45,234 bases of DNA from Betaproteobacteria bacterium (GTDB taxonomy: Bacteria; Pseudomonadota; Gammaproteobacteria; Burkholderiales; SG8-41): positions 1 to 45,234 of the forward strand of contig JAQGMI010000118.1 in the NCBI GenBank assembly GCA_028292435.1, in the 5' to 3' direction. Of this stretch, positions 32,995 to 41,729 are shown in pieces. Numbering within the stretch: position 1 is the stretch's first letter; each line of letters opens with the position of its first letter. The notes under the pieces were generated by a model. It was not told where the DNA came from. It made no database searches and saw nothing but the letters and a program-made list of their open reading frames with translations. A program made the translations under genes and the position numbers.

Positions 32995-33867
32995 ATGACC
33001 GGCCAGCGCTCACGCAACCTTTATATCCGGCTCGGTCGTGCCGTCATTTTGTTTTCGCTGCTGGCATTCAACATTACCATTTGCAGCGCCGCAGAACATC
33101 GCGCAGACGTCAAACCCGCCCTGCGCGTCTGTGCCGCGCCAAACAATCTGCCGTTTTCGAACTCGAAAGGCGAAGGGTTTGAAAACGCACTCGCCCGCCT
33201 GATCGCGCGGGATCTGAAGCGTCCAGTCAGCTACACCTGGTGGCCGGGCCGCGGAAGTTCTCTTCACAATGCCTCGCGCGCTGCAAGCTGCGACATCGTG
33301 ATGGGCATCCCGCCCGATTACAAGTTCGTACGGCCGACGCTGCCCTATTACCGCTCGACTTATGCCTTTGTCACGCGGCGCGACGGCGGTGCGCCTATCG
33401 ATACGCTTGACGATCCGCGGTTAAAGCATTTGCGGATCGGCATTCATGTGACTGGCGGCGACTACGATCATATGCAGCTTGCCCAGGCGCTGGCGGCGCG
33501 CCGCATCGTCGATAATCTGCGCGGCTACGCGATTTACGGCGACTATTCGGACCCCAACCCGCCGCGCACATTGATCGATGCGGTTGCAGTGAACGAAATC
33601 GACGTCGCAATCGCCTGGGGACCGATTGCCGGTTACTTCGCACACCGGCAAGCCGTGGCGCTGGACGTCACGCCGATGCGCGCCACGCGCGAAGCGGTGC
33701 CGATGACCTTCGACATCGCAATCGGTGTGCGCCGCGGCGATCCATCGCTTGCCAGTGAACTCGATGCGGTTCTTCTGCGGCGCAGCCGGGAAATCCAGCG
33801 CCTGCTCGACGGTTATCACGTGCCGCAGGTCACCAGGCCGCGAATGCTCGCGAAGCTCGATGACTGA
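32995..33867 (+). CDS. MoxJ-like substrate-binding protein (quinoprotein dehydrogenase-associated family)
   Basis: A 290-residue exported binding protein. Signal-like N-terminus ('VILFSLLAFNITICSA', cleavage near residue 32), then 'LRVCAAPNNLPFSNSKGEGF', 'RPVSYTWWPGRGSS', 'CDIVMGIPPDYKFVRPT' and 'PYYRSTYAFVTRRDGG', which match the family of ABC-type solute-binding proteins found beside PQQ/quinoprotein dehydrogenases. No dehydrogenase or cytochrome gene is in this window, so its partner is missing or remote. The ATG chosen follows AGGAAT; an upstream in-frame extension lacks a signal peptide start. Confidence 0.85.
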   Translation: MTGQRSRNLYIRLGRAVILFSLLAFNITICSAAEHRADVKPALRVCAAPNNLPFSNSKGEGFENALARLIARDLKRPVSYTWWPGRGSSLHNASRAASCDIVMGIPPDYKFVRPTLPYYRSTYAFVTRRDGGAPIDTLDDPRLKHLRIGIHVTGGDYDHMQLAQALAARRIVDNLRGYAIYGDYSDPNPPRTLIDAVAVNEIDVAIAWGPIAGYFAHRQAVALDVTPMRATREAVPMTFDIAIGVRRGDPSLASELDAVLLRRSREIQRLLDGYHVPQVTRPRMLAKLDD

Positions 33868-33882
33868 TTGACGGCAACGTTT

Positions 33883-34338
33883 ATGCCAGCGACCAATTCT
33901 GGGTCGAATGTCCATCCACTGCCGAGGCGCAAGCGGATTCGCGGTCGATTCTTTGGCTGGCTGCTGGCCTGCGCGCTTGCGATTGGGCCGGTCGCAGCCC
34001 TCGTCAACTGGTCTGTGTCTCTCCTGGTGGCGAGCCGTGGCTGCGATAATGCCGCCGCGGCCGCCGAATCGCCGCTGTTCCTGCAGCACGGCGCCGACGT
34101 CGCCGACGTCGCCGACATTGTGTTGATCGCATTGAGCCTCGCCATCGCCGGCATTCTTTGCGCAGCCAACGCGTGGCACACGCTGCGCGCGCAGTCGCCG
34201 GGCATCATTCACTCGCGCGCCGCCAACCGACGGCCGACCTGGTTTCTGGCGATTTGCGCGGCGGCCGGCAGCATGCTATTTGTCGCCACCGTGATCTTGA
34301 ATGCAATTGCGCTCGCGGTAGTGCCGACCTGCATGTGA
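33883..34338 (+). CDS. Three-helix membrane protein of unknown function
   Basis: A 151-residue protein with a basic N-terminus and three hydrophobic segments ('FFGWLLACALAIGPVAALV', 'IVLIALSLAIAGILCAANAW', 'FLAICAAAGSMLFVATVIL'). Not recognised. It starts 15 bases after the binding-protein stop and faces a convergent phospholipase gene. The ATG is preferred over a TTG just downstream of that stop. Its pairing with the binding protein suggests a shared membrane task (inference). Confidence 0.7.
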   Translation: MPATNSGSNVHPLPRRKRIRGRFFGWLLACALAIGPVAALVNWSVSLLVASRGCDNAAAAAESPLFLQHGADVADVADIVLIALSLAIAGILCAANAWHTLRAQSPGIIHSRAANRRPTWFLAICAAAGSMLFVATVILNAIALAVVPTCM

Positions 34339-34360
34339 AGCGCCGCGACCGGCGCGAATG

Positions 34361-35638
34361 TTATAACTGCGCGCCGAACCAGGACGCGATCCGGTCCGCC
34401 GCCTTTTCGGTCCACGGCCTCGCATGCCATTCCTCATAGGTCACGCGCCGGGCGTCCCGCAGATCGTCATTGAAAATCCGGATTTGCCGACGCGCGATAT
34501 CGGCGTCGTAAATATTGAGATTGGCCTCGTCATTGAGCCTGAACGAGCGCGTATCGAAATTTGTCGACCCCACCGACACCCAAAGGCCGTCGATCACCAG
34601 CACCTTGCAATGAAACATCGTGGGCTGGTACTGGTAGATCTCCGCGCCCTGCTTGAGGATGTCGCCCCATTTGGCGCGTGACGCGGATTGAACAAATTCA
34701 GCGTCGGTATACGGCCCCGGCACTAGGATTTGCACCTTGACGCCGCGCCGCAACGCTATGATCAATGCTTCAAGCGCAACATCGTCAGGCGCGAAGTACG
34801 CCATCGATAGCTGAATGCTTCTGCTCGCCGCGGCAATCGAAAGCAGATACATCAGATGCATGCTCTCGGCGCCGCCTTCGACCGAGCTTTGGAACACCTG
34901 TGCCGAATTGGCGCCGGCCGGCCGCATCGGCGGAAAATACTCGAGCGTATGTAGCACGCGGCCGGTGACCTTGGTCCAGTTATCGGTGAACGCCCCTTGC
35001 ATCTGCGCAACCGCCGGCCCTTCGAGGCGATAGTGCGTGTCGCGCCAGTGGTCCGGATCCTGCGCGTCGCCGGACCATTTATCGGCGATGCCGACGCCGC
35101 CGGTAAATCCGATCCTGCCGTCGACGACCAGCAGCTTGCGGTGCGTGCGGTTATTGAACTTGCCCAGCGTGTACCACCTCACCGGATGGTAAAACTCAAT
35201 TTCGACCCCGGCTTCGCGCATGCGCTCGATCGACTGCTTGTCGAGTTTCTGGCTGCCGACCGCATCGAGCAGCACGTGAACTTTGACGCCGTTGCGCGCG
35301 CGTTCGGACAATGCATCGGCGAACTGCTTCCCTACTTCGCCCGACCAGTAGATATAGGTCTCGAAGGTGATCGTCGAGTGCGCCGCGCGAATCGCCGCGA
35401 GCATCGCTGGAAAAATCTGGTCGCCATTAAGGAGCGTATCGACACGATTGCCGGCCGCCAGCGGCGGCCCCAGCAGCACGCTCATGCTGCGCACGAACTG
35501 GGCATCTGCAATGTCATAACGATGTTCGACGTGCTGCGTGATCTTTTTTTCGGCGACGCTGAAATTGAGCATCAGGACGGCGACAATCAGCGCCGTTACG
35601 AAACTTGCGCCGATCACCCAAAGGTGGCGCAGCTTCAT
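34361..35638 (-). CDS. Phospholipase D/cardiolipin synthase-family protein
   Basis: A 425-residue membrane-anchored protein: one N-terminal helix ('LWVIGASFVTALIVAVLMLNF'-type, about 6-27) and two HKD motifs, His166-x-Lys168-x4-Asp173 in 'THRKLLVVDG' and His343-x-Lys345-x4-Asp350 in 'FHCKVLVIDG', each followed by the usual 'G..N.D' strand. It probably makes cardiolipin or hydrolyses phosphodiesters. Its ATG overlaps the stop of the exonuclease gene by four bases, giving an unusual nuclease-lipase pair. Confidence 0.91.
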   Translation of the reverse strand: MKLRHLWVIGASFVTALIVAVLMLNFSVAEKKITQHVEHRYDIADAQFVRSMSVLLGPPLAAGNRVDTLLNGDQIFPAMLAAIRAAHSTITFETYIYWSGEVGKQFADALSERARNGVKVHVLLDAVGSQKLDKQSIERMREAGVEIEFYHPVRWYTLGKFNNRTHRKLLVVDGRIGFTGGVGIADKWSGDAQDPDHWRDTHYRLEGPAVAQMQGAFTDNWTKVTGRVLHTLEYFPPMRPAGANSAQVFQSSVEGGAESMHLMYLLSIAAASRSIQLSMAYFAPDDVALEALIIALRRGVKVQILVPGPYTDAEFVQSASRAKWGDILKQGAEIYQYQPTMFHCKVLVIDGLWVSVGSTNFDTRSFRLNDEANLNIYDADIARRQIRIFNDDLRDARRVTYEEWHARPWTEKAADRIASWFGAQL

Positions 35639-36438
35639 GGCTTCGATGTCCGCCGAGGCGGTTTGAGTAGATCGCGTAGCTCCACCCATACGGGCGCGTG
35701 ATCGCTCGGGCGCTCCCTGCCGCGATGTTGTGCATCGACCTGTGTTTTGACGAGACGCGGCAATAGCGCCGAATTCAGCAGCAGAAAATCCATGCGAAAG
35801 CCCGCATTGCGTGCAAAGGCGCTCGAATTCGTCCAAAACGTGTAAATCTTTTCGTGCGGATACAGGTGACGCGTCGAATCCGTCCATCCCTGCGCGAGCA
35901 GCCGGCCGTAAGCCTCGCGTGATTCCGGCTGCATGACTGCATCTTCACGCCACACCCATGCGTTGTAGATATCGATATCGGTCGGCACGACGTTGAAATC
36001 GCCGCCGAGCACCACCGGCTGGGGTGCCGAGGACAGTTTTTTCGTGTGCAGGATAAGCCGCTCGAACCACGCAAGCTTGTAGTCGAAACGCGGCCCGGGT
36101 TGCGGATTGCCGTTCGGCAAATAAATCGAAGCGACGGTCAATCCCTTGACGACGGCTTCGAGGTAGCGGCTTTCGCGATCGTTCGCGTCACCCGGCAGGC
36201 CGCGCCGCTTTTCCACGGGAACCTCATCGCGAGCAAGTATCGCGATGCCGTGATGCGACCGCTGACCGTGCCAGACTGCGCCATACCTCGCTTCTTCCAG
36301 CGCGCGCGCGGGAAACTTCGTATCGTCGGTTTTGAGTTCCTGCAGACAGACAATATCCGGCCGCGCTTCGCGCAGCCATTCCAGCAAGCGCGGCAAGCGG
36401 CCATTAACGCCGTTGACATTATATGTAGCCACCTTCAA
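35635..36438 (-). CDS. xthA: Exodeoxyribonuclease III (AP endonuclease)
   Basis: A 267-residue DNA-repair nuclease. 'KVATYNVNGVNGRLPRLLEW' opens with Asn7, 'DIVCLQELKTDD' gives metal-binding Glu34, 'VLGGDFNVVPTDIDIYN' the Asp/Asn pair, and 'RPSDHAPVWVEL' the Asp246-His247 catalytic dyad. It removes 3' blocks and cuts at abasic sites. The start chosen is TTG eight bases after GGGAG, which gives the usual MKVATYN; a TTG six codons earlier is less likely. Shares a four-base overlap with the phospholipase gene; divergent from the DNA ligase. Confidence 0.9.
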   Translation of the reverse strand: MKVATYNVNGVNGRLPRLLEWLREARPDIVCLQELKTDDTKFPARALEEARYGAVWHGQRSHHGIAILARDEVPVEKRRGLPGDANDRESRYLEAVVKGLTVASIYLPNGNPQPGPRFDYKLAWFERLILHTKKLSSAPQPVVLGGDFNVVPTDIDIYNAWVWREDAVMQPESREAYGRLLAQGWTDSTRHLYPHEKIYTFWTNSSAFARNAGFRMDFLLLNSALLPRLVKTQVDAQHRGRERPSDHAPVWVELRDLLKPPRRTSKP

Positions 36439-36572
36439 GAGGAAGCTCCCGACCAAGCGCGCGGCCTTGCTGCGCCTGCGTATTGTCGGCCGAAGGCGTT
36501 AGGGATTGAAGTCGAGAACGCCGCAAGCCGCTGTCGGAATCGGCCTACGCGATAATCGCTGCTGAACGCAGG

Positions 36573-37814
36573 ATGCACATTGGCGGTCTATTTTCTGCAC
36601 TGACTTTATGTGCATACCCGGGATTTCACTTGCCGCCACCGCGAAATAAATCACTCGCCGCCGCGCGTACTGCAAAGCCTCGTTCGCGCACTCACGACAA
36701 CAGCATTTTCAATACGCCGGTCGAGCCCATGCTCGCCAGGCTTGAATCCGAACTGCCTACCGGTGATTTTCTGTTCGAACCGAAGTGGGACGGCTTTCGC
36801 GCGATCATTTTTCGCAGGGCGTCAGAAGTATTTATTCAGAGCCGCGATCAGCGTCCGTTCGACCGCTATTTTCCGGACTTGCACGAGATGTTGTTGCGTC
36901 GACTTGCCGCCGACTGCATTCTCGACGGTGAGATCGTGATCGCCACGGCGAAAGGTCTCGAATTCGATGCGCTCCAATTGCGCCTGCATCCGGCCGCGTC
37001 GCGCGTCGCCAAACTTGCTATCGAAACGCCCGCTTCGTTTGTAGCTTTCGATTTGCTGGCGAAAGACGGACGCGATATCACGAGCTTGTCGCAAAGCGAG
37101 CGCCGGACGCTGCTTGAAGAATTGCTCAGCAACACCGAGCCGCCGGTTTTCCTGACGCCGATGACGCGCAACCGCGCGACCGCGCTGGAATGGCTGAATC
37201 GATTCGAAGGCGCGGGCCTCGACGGCGTGATCGCCAAAAACGCGACACTCGCTTATCAGCCCGGCAAGCGCGCGATGATCAAAGTCAAACACGTTCGCAC
37301 GGCGGAATGCGTGGTGGCGGGCTTTCGCTGGTACAAGAATACGCAGGATGCCGTCGGTTCGTTGTTGCTCGGCTTGTATGACGACAACGACGTTCTGCAT
37401 CACGTTGGCGTCGCCGCTTCTTTTCCGATGGCAACGCGCAAGGCGCTCGTACGCGATTTGCATCCCTTGCGCCGCGATGCGATCAGGAATCACCCATGGC
37501 GCGATTGGGCGGGACTGAACGCGGACTCAACGGATAACAACTCCCAGCGCATGCCGGGCGCGCACAGCCGCTGGAGCGCAGGCAAGGACTTGTCCTGGGA
37601 GGCGTTGCGCATTGAACGCGTGTGTGAAGTTAAATACGATCACCTGCAGGGCGATCGATTCCGGCACGGGGCGGTGTTTCTACGCTGGCGTCCCGACAAA
37701 TTTCCGTGCGACTGCCGTTATGACCAGCTCGAAGTCATTCCAGCTTTTGAGCTAAAAAAGGTATTTGCGGCAGGTATCGCCCAGCCCTCAAAGCGGGTTC
37801 GATCGCCCTCATAA
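36573..37814 (+). CDS. ATP-dependent DNA ligase (LigC/LigD ligase-domain type)
   Basis: A 413-residue ligase. Nucleotidyltransferase motif I 'FEPKWDGFRA' with nucleophile Lys71, motif III 'FVAFDLLA', motif IV 'LDGVIAKN', motif V 'AMIKVKHVRTAECVVAGFRW' and the OB-fold segment 'CEVKYDHLQGDRFRHGAVFL'. This is the stand-alone form seen in LigC. No Ku gene or polymerase domain is present. About the first 45 residues are not family-like and the start may lie later. Faces away from the exonuclease gene, a possible repair pair. Confidence 0.88.
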   Translation: MHIGGLFSALTLCAYPGFHLPPPRNKSLAAARTAKPRSRTHDNSIFNTPVEPMLARLESELPTGDFLFEPKWDGFRAIIFRRASEVFIQSRDQRPFDRYFPDLHEMLLRRLAADCILDGEIVIATAKGLEFDALQLRLHPAASRVAKLAIETPASFVAFDLLAKDGRDITSLSQSERRTLLEELLSNTEPPVFLTPMTRNRATALEWLNRFEGAGLDGVIAKNATLAYQPGKRAMIKVKHVRTAECVVAGFRWYKNTQDAVGSLLLGLYDDNDVLHHVGVAASFPMATRKALVRDLHPLRRDAIRNHPWRDWAGLNADSTDNNSQRMPGAHSRWSAGKDLSWEALRIERVCEVKYDHLQGDRFRHGAVFLRWRPDKFPCDCRYDQLEVIPAFELKKVFAAGIAQPSKRVRSPS

Positions 37815-37963
37815 CACACTGTTTTTATATGCTGTTTGGTTTCGCCCGTAAGCGTCGCTCCGACAGACTGTACTTACCAGGGCAACGTCCTTGCGCCGAT
37901 GGTCGCGCAGGATTTCGCGACCGATAATTTAATCCGCTCCCCACCGCTACTCCAATCTTCCCA

Positions 37964-38632
37964 ATGAAGGCACCGATTACCCACGTCACCCGCGTTTCAG
38001 CCGGCCTTGTGGGCGGTGCTCTAGGTTGCGGCATCATCGATCGCGGCAAGTATCAGCCGGTGTTCGTCCAACAGGGCGATCTGGACGGCGCGTGCGGAAC
38101 GCACTGCCTGTTTATGGCATTGATGGCGATGCGTGTAATCCCGCGCTCACAATTCTTTCGAATGGACGAGCGCCGCATGGGCACAGACTTGCGCAGGTTA
38201 TACCGGCTTGCGCAATCGTTTTACTTCTCGGGCACCGACTCACGGGATTTCAGGAAACTGCTGAGCCTGATGCAGCCGAAAATCGATTACGAAGCAACCG
38301 ACGCAACAGACACCGCTGCCCAGCACTTCATCACGAACCATCTGGATCTCGGCAAGCTGGTCGTCGTCGGACTCGAGTGCGCTGCACGCAAGCTCAATCA
38401 TTGGGTGCTCGCCATCGGCCAGGCCGGCATCGAGCGCGGTAAAGTGTTCGACGCAACCAGATTCCTGATTGTCGATCCGAGCGACGAACCCGACCGCCTC
38501 GTGCCGTGGAACGCGACGCTTGAAACACAGACGAACGGCAATTCGCGGCTGTTTCGTTGCTTATCCGACCTGCGCGGCGATTCAACACTCGTCCGCCTGA
38601 GCGGTGCGTTCGCCATCTGTCGCCGTGACTAA
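37964..38632 (+). CDS. Orphan C39-like papain-fold cysteine peptidase
   Basis: A 222-residue protein. 'FVQQGDLDGACGTHCLFMAL' matches the C39/papain-like start: Gln36/Gln37 for the oxyanion hole and Cys44 at the head of a helix. 'LNHWVLAIG' supplies His146 and 'FLIVDPSD' Asp171, the order Gln-Cys-His-Asp of the papain fold. C39 domains usually cut the double-glycine leader of peptides; this one has no transporter or ABC domains. No signal peptide and no strong ribosome site is seen. No peptide substrate gene was found beside it. Catalysis is inferred. Confidence 0.72.
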   Translation: MKAPITHVTRVSAGLVGGALGCGIIDRGKYQPVFVQQGDLDGACGTHCLFMALMAMRVIPRSQFFRMDERRMGTDLRRLYRLAQSFYFSGTDSRDFRKLLSLMQPKIDYEATDATDTAAQHFITNHLDLGKLVVVGLECAARKLNHWVLAIGQAGIERGKVFDATRFLIVDPSDEPDRLVPWNATLETQTNGNSRLFRCLSDLRGDSTLVRLSGAFAICRRD

Positions 38633-38958
38633 ATGTAGGATGCGGCGTGCTCTTACGTTTTTCTCGGATTGCACTTACATCGGCTGCGGCGGACGAGAAC
38701 TAGCATCGTTTAAATAGTTCCCGGCAATTTTGGATCTCGCCCCAAGCTGATGTCGCGTTCGCACTTCCCTTCGCGTCCAACGTCCTCTCCAGCAGTCGCT
38801 GTCAAAGCGGCACGCGTACTTTCGCCGTGCTATTTGCAGCCGTGAGCGTGCTTGATTGCCACCCCAACCATCACAGCAAGCCATGAGCGCCTCTATGGCG
38901 ATTGCGTGGCATCACGTGAAAACTGCGTTTCATCATTAACTCAAGCGGAGACTGAAAT
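38633..38958. other. 326-base gene-free region
   Basis: I see no credible gene, RNA or repeat. It presumably holds the promoter of the PEP-CTERM gene; CGGAG lies 11 bases before its ATG. Confidence 0.4.
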
Positions 38959-39594
38959 ATGAAATCGGGGAAAGCGACTATAACGCTGGCAGCACTGGCG
39001 TTCAGTGGGGCGGCAGCAGCCGCAGATTTTTCATTCACAGGAAACCTTAACGGTCCGAACGACGTCCAGTTGTTTAATTTTTCCGTTGGCGCACCATCGA
39101 CGGTAACCTTACGCTCCTGGTCTTACGCCGGCGGCGTTAACGCAGCGGGCACGCCCATCGCGCGCGGCGGCTTCGACCCTATCCTGGCAGTCTTCGATTC
39201 CGGCGGATTGCGAATCGGTGAAAACGACGATGCCTCAACGAGCGCTGTCGCGACCGACCCGGTTACCGGCAGGCGCTTCGACGTGTTCCTGCAATCTCCG
39301 CTGGCGACGGGGAACTACGTAGTGTCCGTGATGGCGTATTCGAACTTCTCGGTCGGGCCGAATTTGTCCAATGGATTTACCGGTGGCGGGTCATTCACGG
39401 ATGTCACGGGCAATTTACGCGACAGCCATTGGGCGTTCGATATTCTCAACGTAAACGCAGCCACGTCGGTCGGGCAGACGCCTACGGATGGACCGACTGC
39501 GCCAGTCCCAGAGCCAGATACTTACGCGATGATGCTTGCGGGTCTTGGCATCCTCGCCTTCCTGCACCGCAGGAAGAAACCACAATCTGCATGA
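38959..39594 (+). CDS. PEP-CTERM sorted exported protein, DVUA0089/FDP-like
   Basis: A 211-residue protein: signal peptide to about AAAA-ADF (residue 22), a beta-rich domain with 'ARGGFDPILAVFDSGGLRIG' and 'ATGNYVVSVMAYSNFSVGP' as in the FDP-type family, and a C-terminal PEP-CTERM tail 'VPEPDTYAMMLAGLGIL' followed by 'AFLHRRKKPQSA'. The tail is recognised by exosortase EpsH-type enzymes and usually goes with exopolysaccharide production; neither is in this window. It is followed by a strong terminator. Confidence 0.9.
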   Translation: MKSGKATITLAALAFSGAAAAADFSFTGNLNGPNDVQLFNFSVGAPSTVTLRSWSYAGGVNAAGTPIARGGFDPILAVFDSGGLRIGENDDASTSAVATDPVTGRRFDVFLQSPLATGNYVVSVMAYSNFSVGPNLSNGFTGGGSFTDVTGNLRDSHWAFDILNVNAATSVGQTPTDGPTAPVPEPDTYAMMLAGLGILAFLHRRKKPQSA

Positions 39595-39611
39595 TTAGCG
39601 CTTTATTCAAT

Positions 39612-39640
39612 AAAGCCCCGCACTGCGGGGCTTTTCTTTT
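39612..39640 (+). terminator. Rho-independent terminator of the PEP-CTERM gene
   Basis: AAAGCCCCGC pairs with GCGGGGCTTT (three-base loop), followed by TTCTTTT. A textbook intrinsic terminator 17 bases after the stop. Confidence 0.92.
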
Positions 39641-39774
39641 GAGCCTTAGCTTGAGGAATTCACTGCAGTCGGTTGTCTCTTACAAGGTTTTCGGCATTTC
39701 CAGACTGCCGACCTGCATTCCAACTCGGTAGATTGAAATTGCAGTTTTCTTATGATTACTAAAAGGAGATCATC

Positions 39775-39978
39775 ATGACGAACCAGAATAATCAGTCAGG
39801 ACAGAAATCCGGCAATCAGCAAGGCGGCCAAGGCGGTAGCCAATCCGGCAGCCGTGAGCAGTCAGGCAATCAGCAGAACCAGCAATCGGACAAACGCAAC
39901 CAACAGTCGGGTGGTCAGCACAACCAGCAATCGGACGCCCAGCGCAATCAGCAATCCGGCGGCAAAAGCGGCACCTAG
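39775..39978 (+). CDS. Gln/Asn/Ser/Gly-rich low-complexity small protein
   Basis: A 67-residue protein made almost only of Gln, Asn, Ser, Gly and a few Lys/Arg, built on degenerate NQQS and GGQ units ('NQQSGGQHNQQSDAQ'). AAAGGAGATCATC precedes the ATG, a strong ribosome site, and a terminator follows the stop, so it is a real gene despite its length. It has no signal peptide or hydrophobic stretch and should be intrinsically disordered. Similar small low-complexity proteins are known from betaproteobacteria, of unknown function; prion-like or stress-protective roles are possible but unsupported. Confidence 0.75.
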   Translation: MTNQNNQSGQKSGNQQGGQGGSQSGSREQSGNQQNQQSDKRNQQSGGQHNQQSDAQRNQQSGGKSGT

Positions 39979-40007
39979 CGATCGTTAAACGGATCAATTA
40001 ACGAAAC

Positions 40008-40044
40008 ACCGGCGACTCCTGAGAGGGGTCGCCGGTTTGCGTTT
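40008..40044 (+). terminator. Terminator after the low-complexity gene
   Basis: ACCGGCGAC (40008-40016) pairs with GTCGCCGGT (40028-40036), followed by a moderately T-rich stretch. Confidence 0.7.
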
Positions 40045-40095
40045 GTGACTAATGAATTCACTCCGCAACTATTGAGTTGTTTATTCGCGCACGCA

Positions 40096-40135
40096 AACAA
40101 AAACGGCCTACCCGAAGGTAAGCCGTTATTTGTTT
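40096..40135. terminator. Bidirectional terminator-like hairpin
   Basis: AACGGCCTACC (40102-40112) pairs, one mismatch, with GGTAAGCCGTT (40117-40127) around CGAA, with A runs before and T runs after. It would stop transcription from either side; the minus-strand T run is the better. Confidence 0.6.
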
Positions 40136-40139
40136 GGTT

Positions 40140-40934
40140 GCGGGGACATGCAACGTGAATTAAGGCAACCACGGCGCATTCGAATCAAGTAGTTAGCGAC
40201 CGGCTAAATTCCAGAATCGAAGAGAAGCAACCGCGGCCGCAAGGGTCCGCAAGAAGTGGCGGTGTACATACACGCAGCAATGGATATCAGTCGCTGGCGA
40301 GCGCCGGCTTTATGCGCACTTGCTACCCCTACGGTTCGTAGTTCGAGCGCCGGATGCACCTGGTTGTTTTTACAGGAACGCGTCAGGTAGCCCATCGCAA
40401 CCTCTGCCCCACACCGCAACACCGCAGCCAATAATTCGACGCAAAATGGACGCAGAAAAACGCGTCGATGCAAGAGCAACAGCCGCTGCAGCCGCCCCGA
40501 TCTTGCCAGACCTGCCGGCACTTCACACAGAAGTGTGATCATCGTCGCCGACGAACGCGAGCTCAGCGAGTCTTGCTATCGCTGGTATCAATGCTTTCCG
40601 GATGCGACGCATTGCCAGACTATGAGCGCGAGCCCCGTAGCGTCGACGAGTGATATTTCACCCGTTCGTGTTCCGCACCGCCAAGCATGTGATTCCGGTA
40701 ATCCGATTCTAGGTCAATATACTGGTGTCTTAATTTGTGGTCTTTATGGACAACGGTTCTACTAGGTTCTAGTGACATTCTCTTCGTAAACAATCGTTAT
40801 ACAATTAGTATCTCTTTCAAATTCAACATGTTGAATCTTAAAAACGGAGTGCAATCGTAGTCGATTGGAAAATGAGTTGCACACGATGCCTTATTTAGGT
40901 ATCTTCGGGGTGCTGCACTTTTTTGGAGAATGAG
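40140..40934. other. Gene-poor region with AT-rich control segment
   Basis: No intact gene. Segment 40468-40640 may be a shifted Cys-rich coding remnant. From about 40715 the composition drops to AT-rich, and ATTCAACATGTTGAAT (40821-40836) is a perfect 16-bp palindrome about 100 bases before the next gene, a likely operator. Confidence 0.55.
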
Positions 40935-41729
40935 ATGACCGACACAGCACCGCAGGCAGTGGAGCGCGAAATCGAGCCAGAAAGCGCGACAAAAACCGCT
41001 AAGAAAAAACCGACAAAGGTATTGCCGACTGACCGCGTTGCATTCACGCGTCAACTGGCCGTGCTGCGCGGGTATGCGGCCGCCGCCGGCGCGGATCGCA
41101 AGGGCGTTTCAAATGAAGAGGTTTGCAAGGTTGTAAATCTTCACGTTGGAACGGTCTCCGTGTGCAATCCGTTTTTCCGCAGCATCGGTTTGCTGGGGAT
41201 CGACAAGGCAGGGTACGCCCCGTCCGAGGAGGCGATGGCCTATGCTGACCGGTTCAAGTGGGACGAAGAAAAAGCCGGACACAAGCTAGGCCCGCTTATG
41301 CAGGGAACTTGGTTCGCCGCGACATTAATTCCGAAGCTGAACTTTCGAAACCTGACGAAGGAAGAAGCAGTCGCTTTCTTGGCCGATGCTTCGGGGGCTG
41401 AGCCGGAGTTCAAAGCTCAACTTGAACTGCTCATCGATTACTTGCGAGCGGCCGGCTTGGTAACCGTCGATGGCAATATGGTCAGCGCTGCTGCAGTTAG
41501 CCGAGATGATGCACCACCAGCTACGTCCCCGACGCCCGCGGTGCATCAACCGCCGCTGGTTGACAACCGTCTGCGCGAGATTCATCCGTCGATCGTAGGC
41601 GTGTTGCTGAAACTGCCATCCTCGGACGGGCCGTGGACAAACAAAGAAAAAAAACGCTTCATGGGCGCACTGAGCGCCGTGTTAGACCTGGTGTACGACC
41701 TGGAAGAAGATCCGGCGTCGCTTGTATAA
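40935..41729 (+). CDS. Winged-helix-like protein of unknown function
   Basis: A 264-residue protein not firmly recognised. The Lys/Glu-rich N-terminus (about 1-35) precedes a helical region with 'KGVSNEEVCKVVNLHVGTVS' and 'CNPFFRSIGLLGIDKAGYAP', reading like a winged helix (about 45-110); a second helical block 'TKEEAVAFLADASGAEPEFK' and 'LLIDYLRAAGLVTVDGNMVS' follows, then a Pro-rich linker and a C-terminal helix bundle ('KEKKRFMGALSAVLDLVYDL'). It resembles DUF5343-type proteins of mobile or defence islands, without certainty. The ATG follows GGAG by six bases; an upstream TTG would include that site. Confidence 0.78.
   Translation: MTDTAPQAVEREIEPESATKTAKKKPTKVLPTDRVAFTRQLAVLRGYAAAAGADRKGVSNEEVCKVVNLHVGTVSVCNPFFRSIGLLGIDKAGYAPSEEAMAYADRFKWDEEKAGHKLGPLMQGTWFAATLIPKLNFRNLTKEEAVAFLADASGAEPEFKAQLELLIDYLRAAGLVTVDGNMVSAAAVSRDDAPPATSPTPAVHQPPLVDNRLREIHPSIVGVLLKLPSSDGPWTNKEKKRFMGALSAVLDLVYDLEEDPASLV

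Noticed and set aside
40204..40542. 112-codon minus-strand open frame
   Set aside because: Leu/Arg-rich without motifs or ribosome site.
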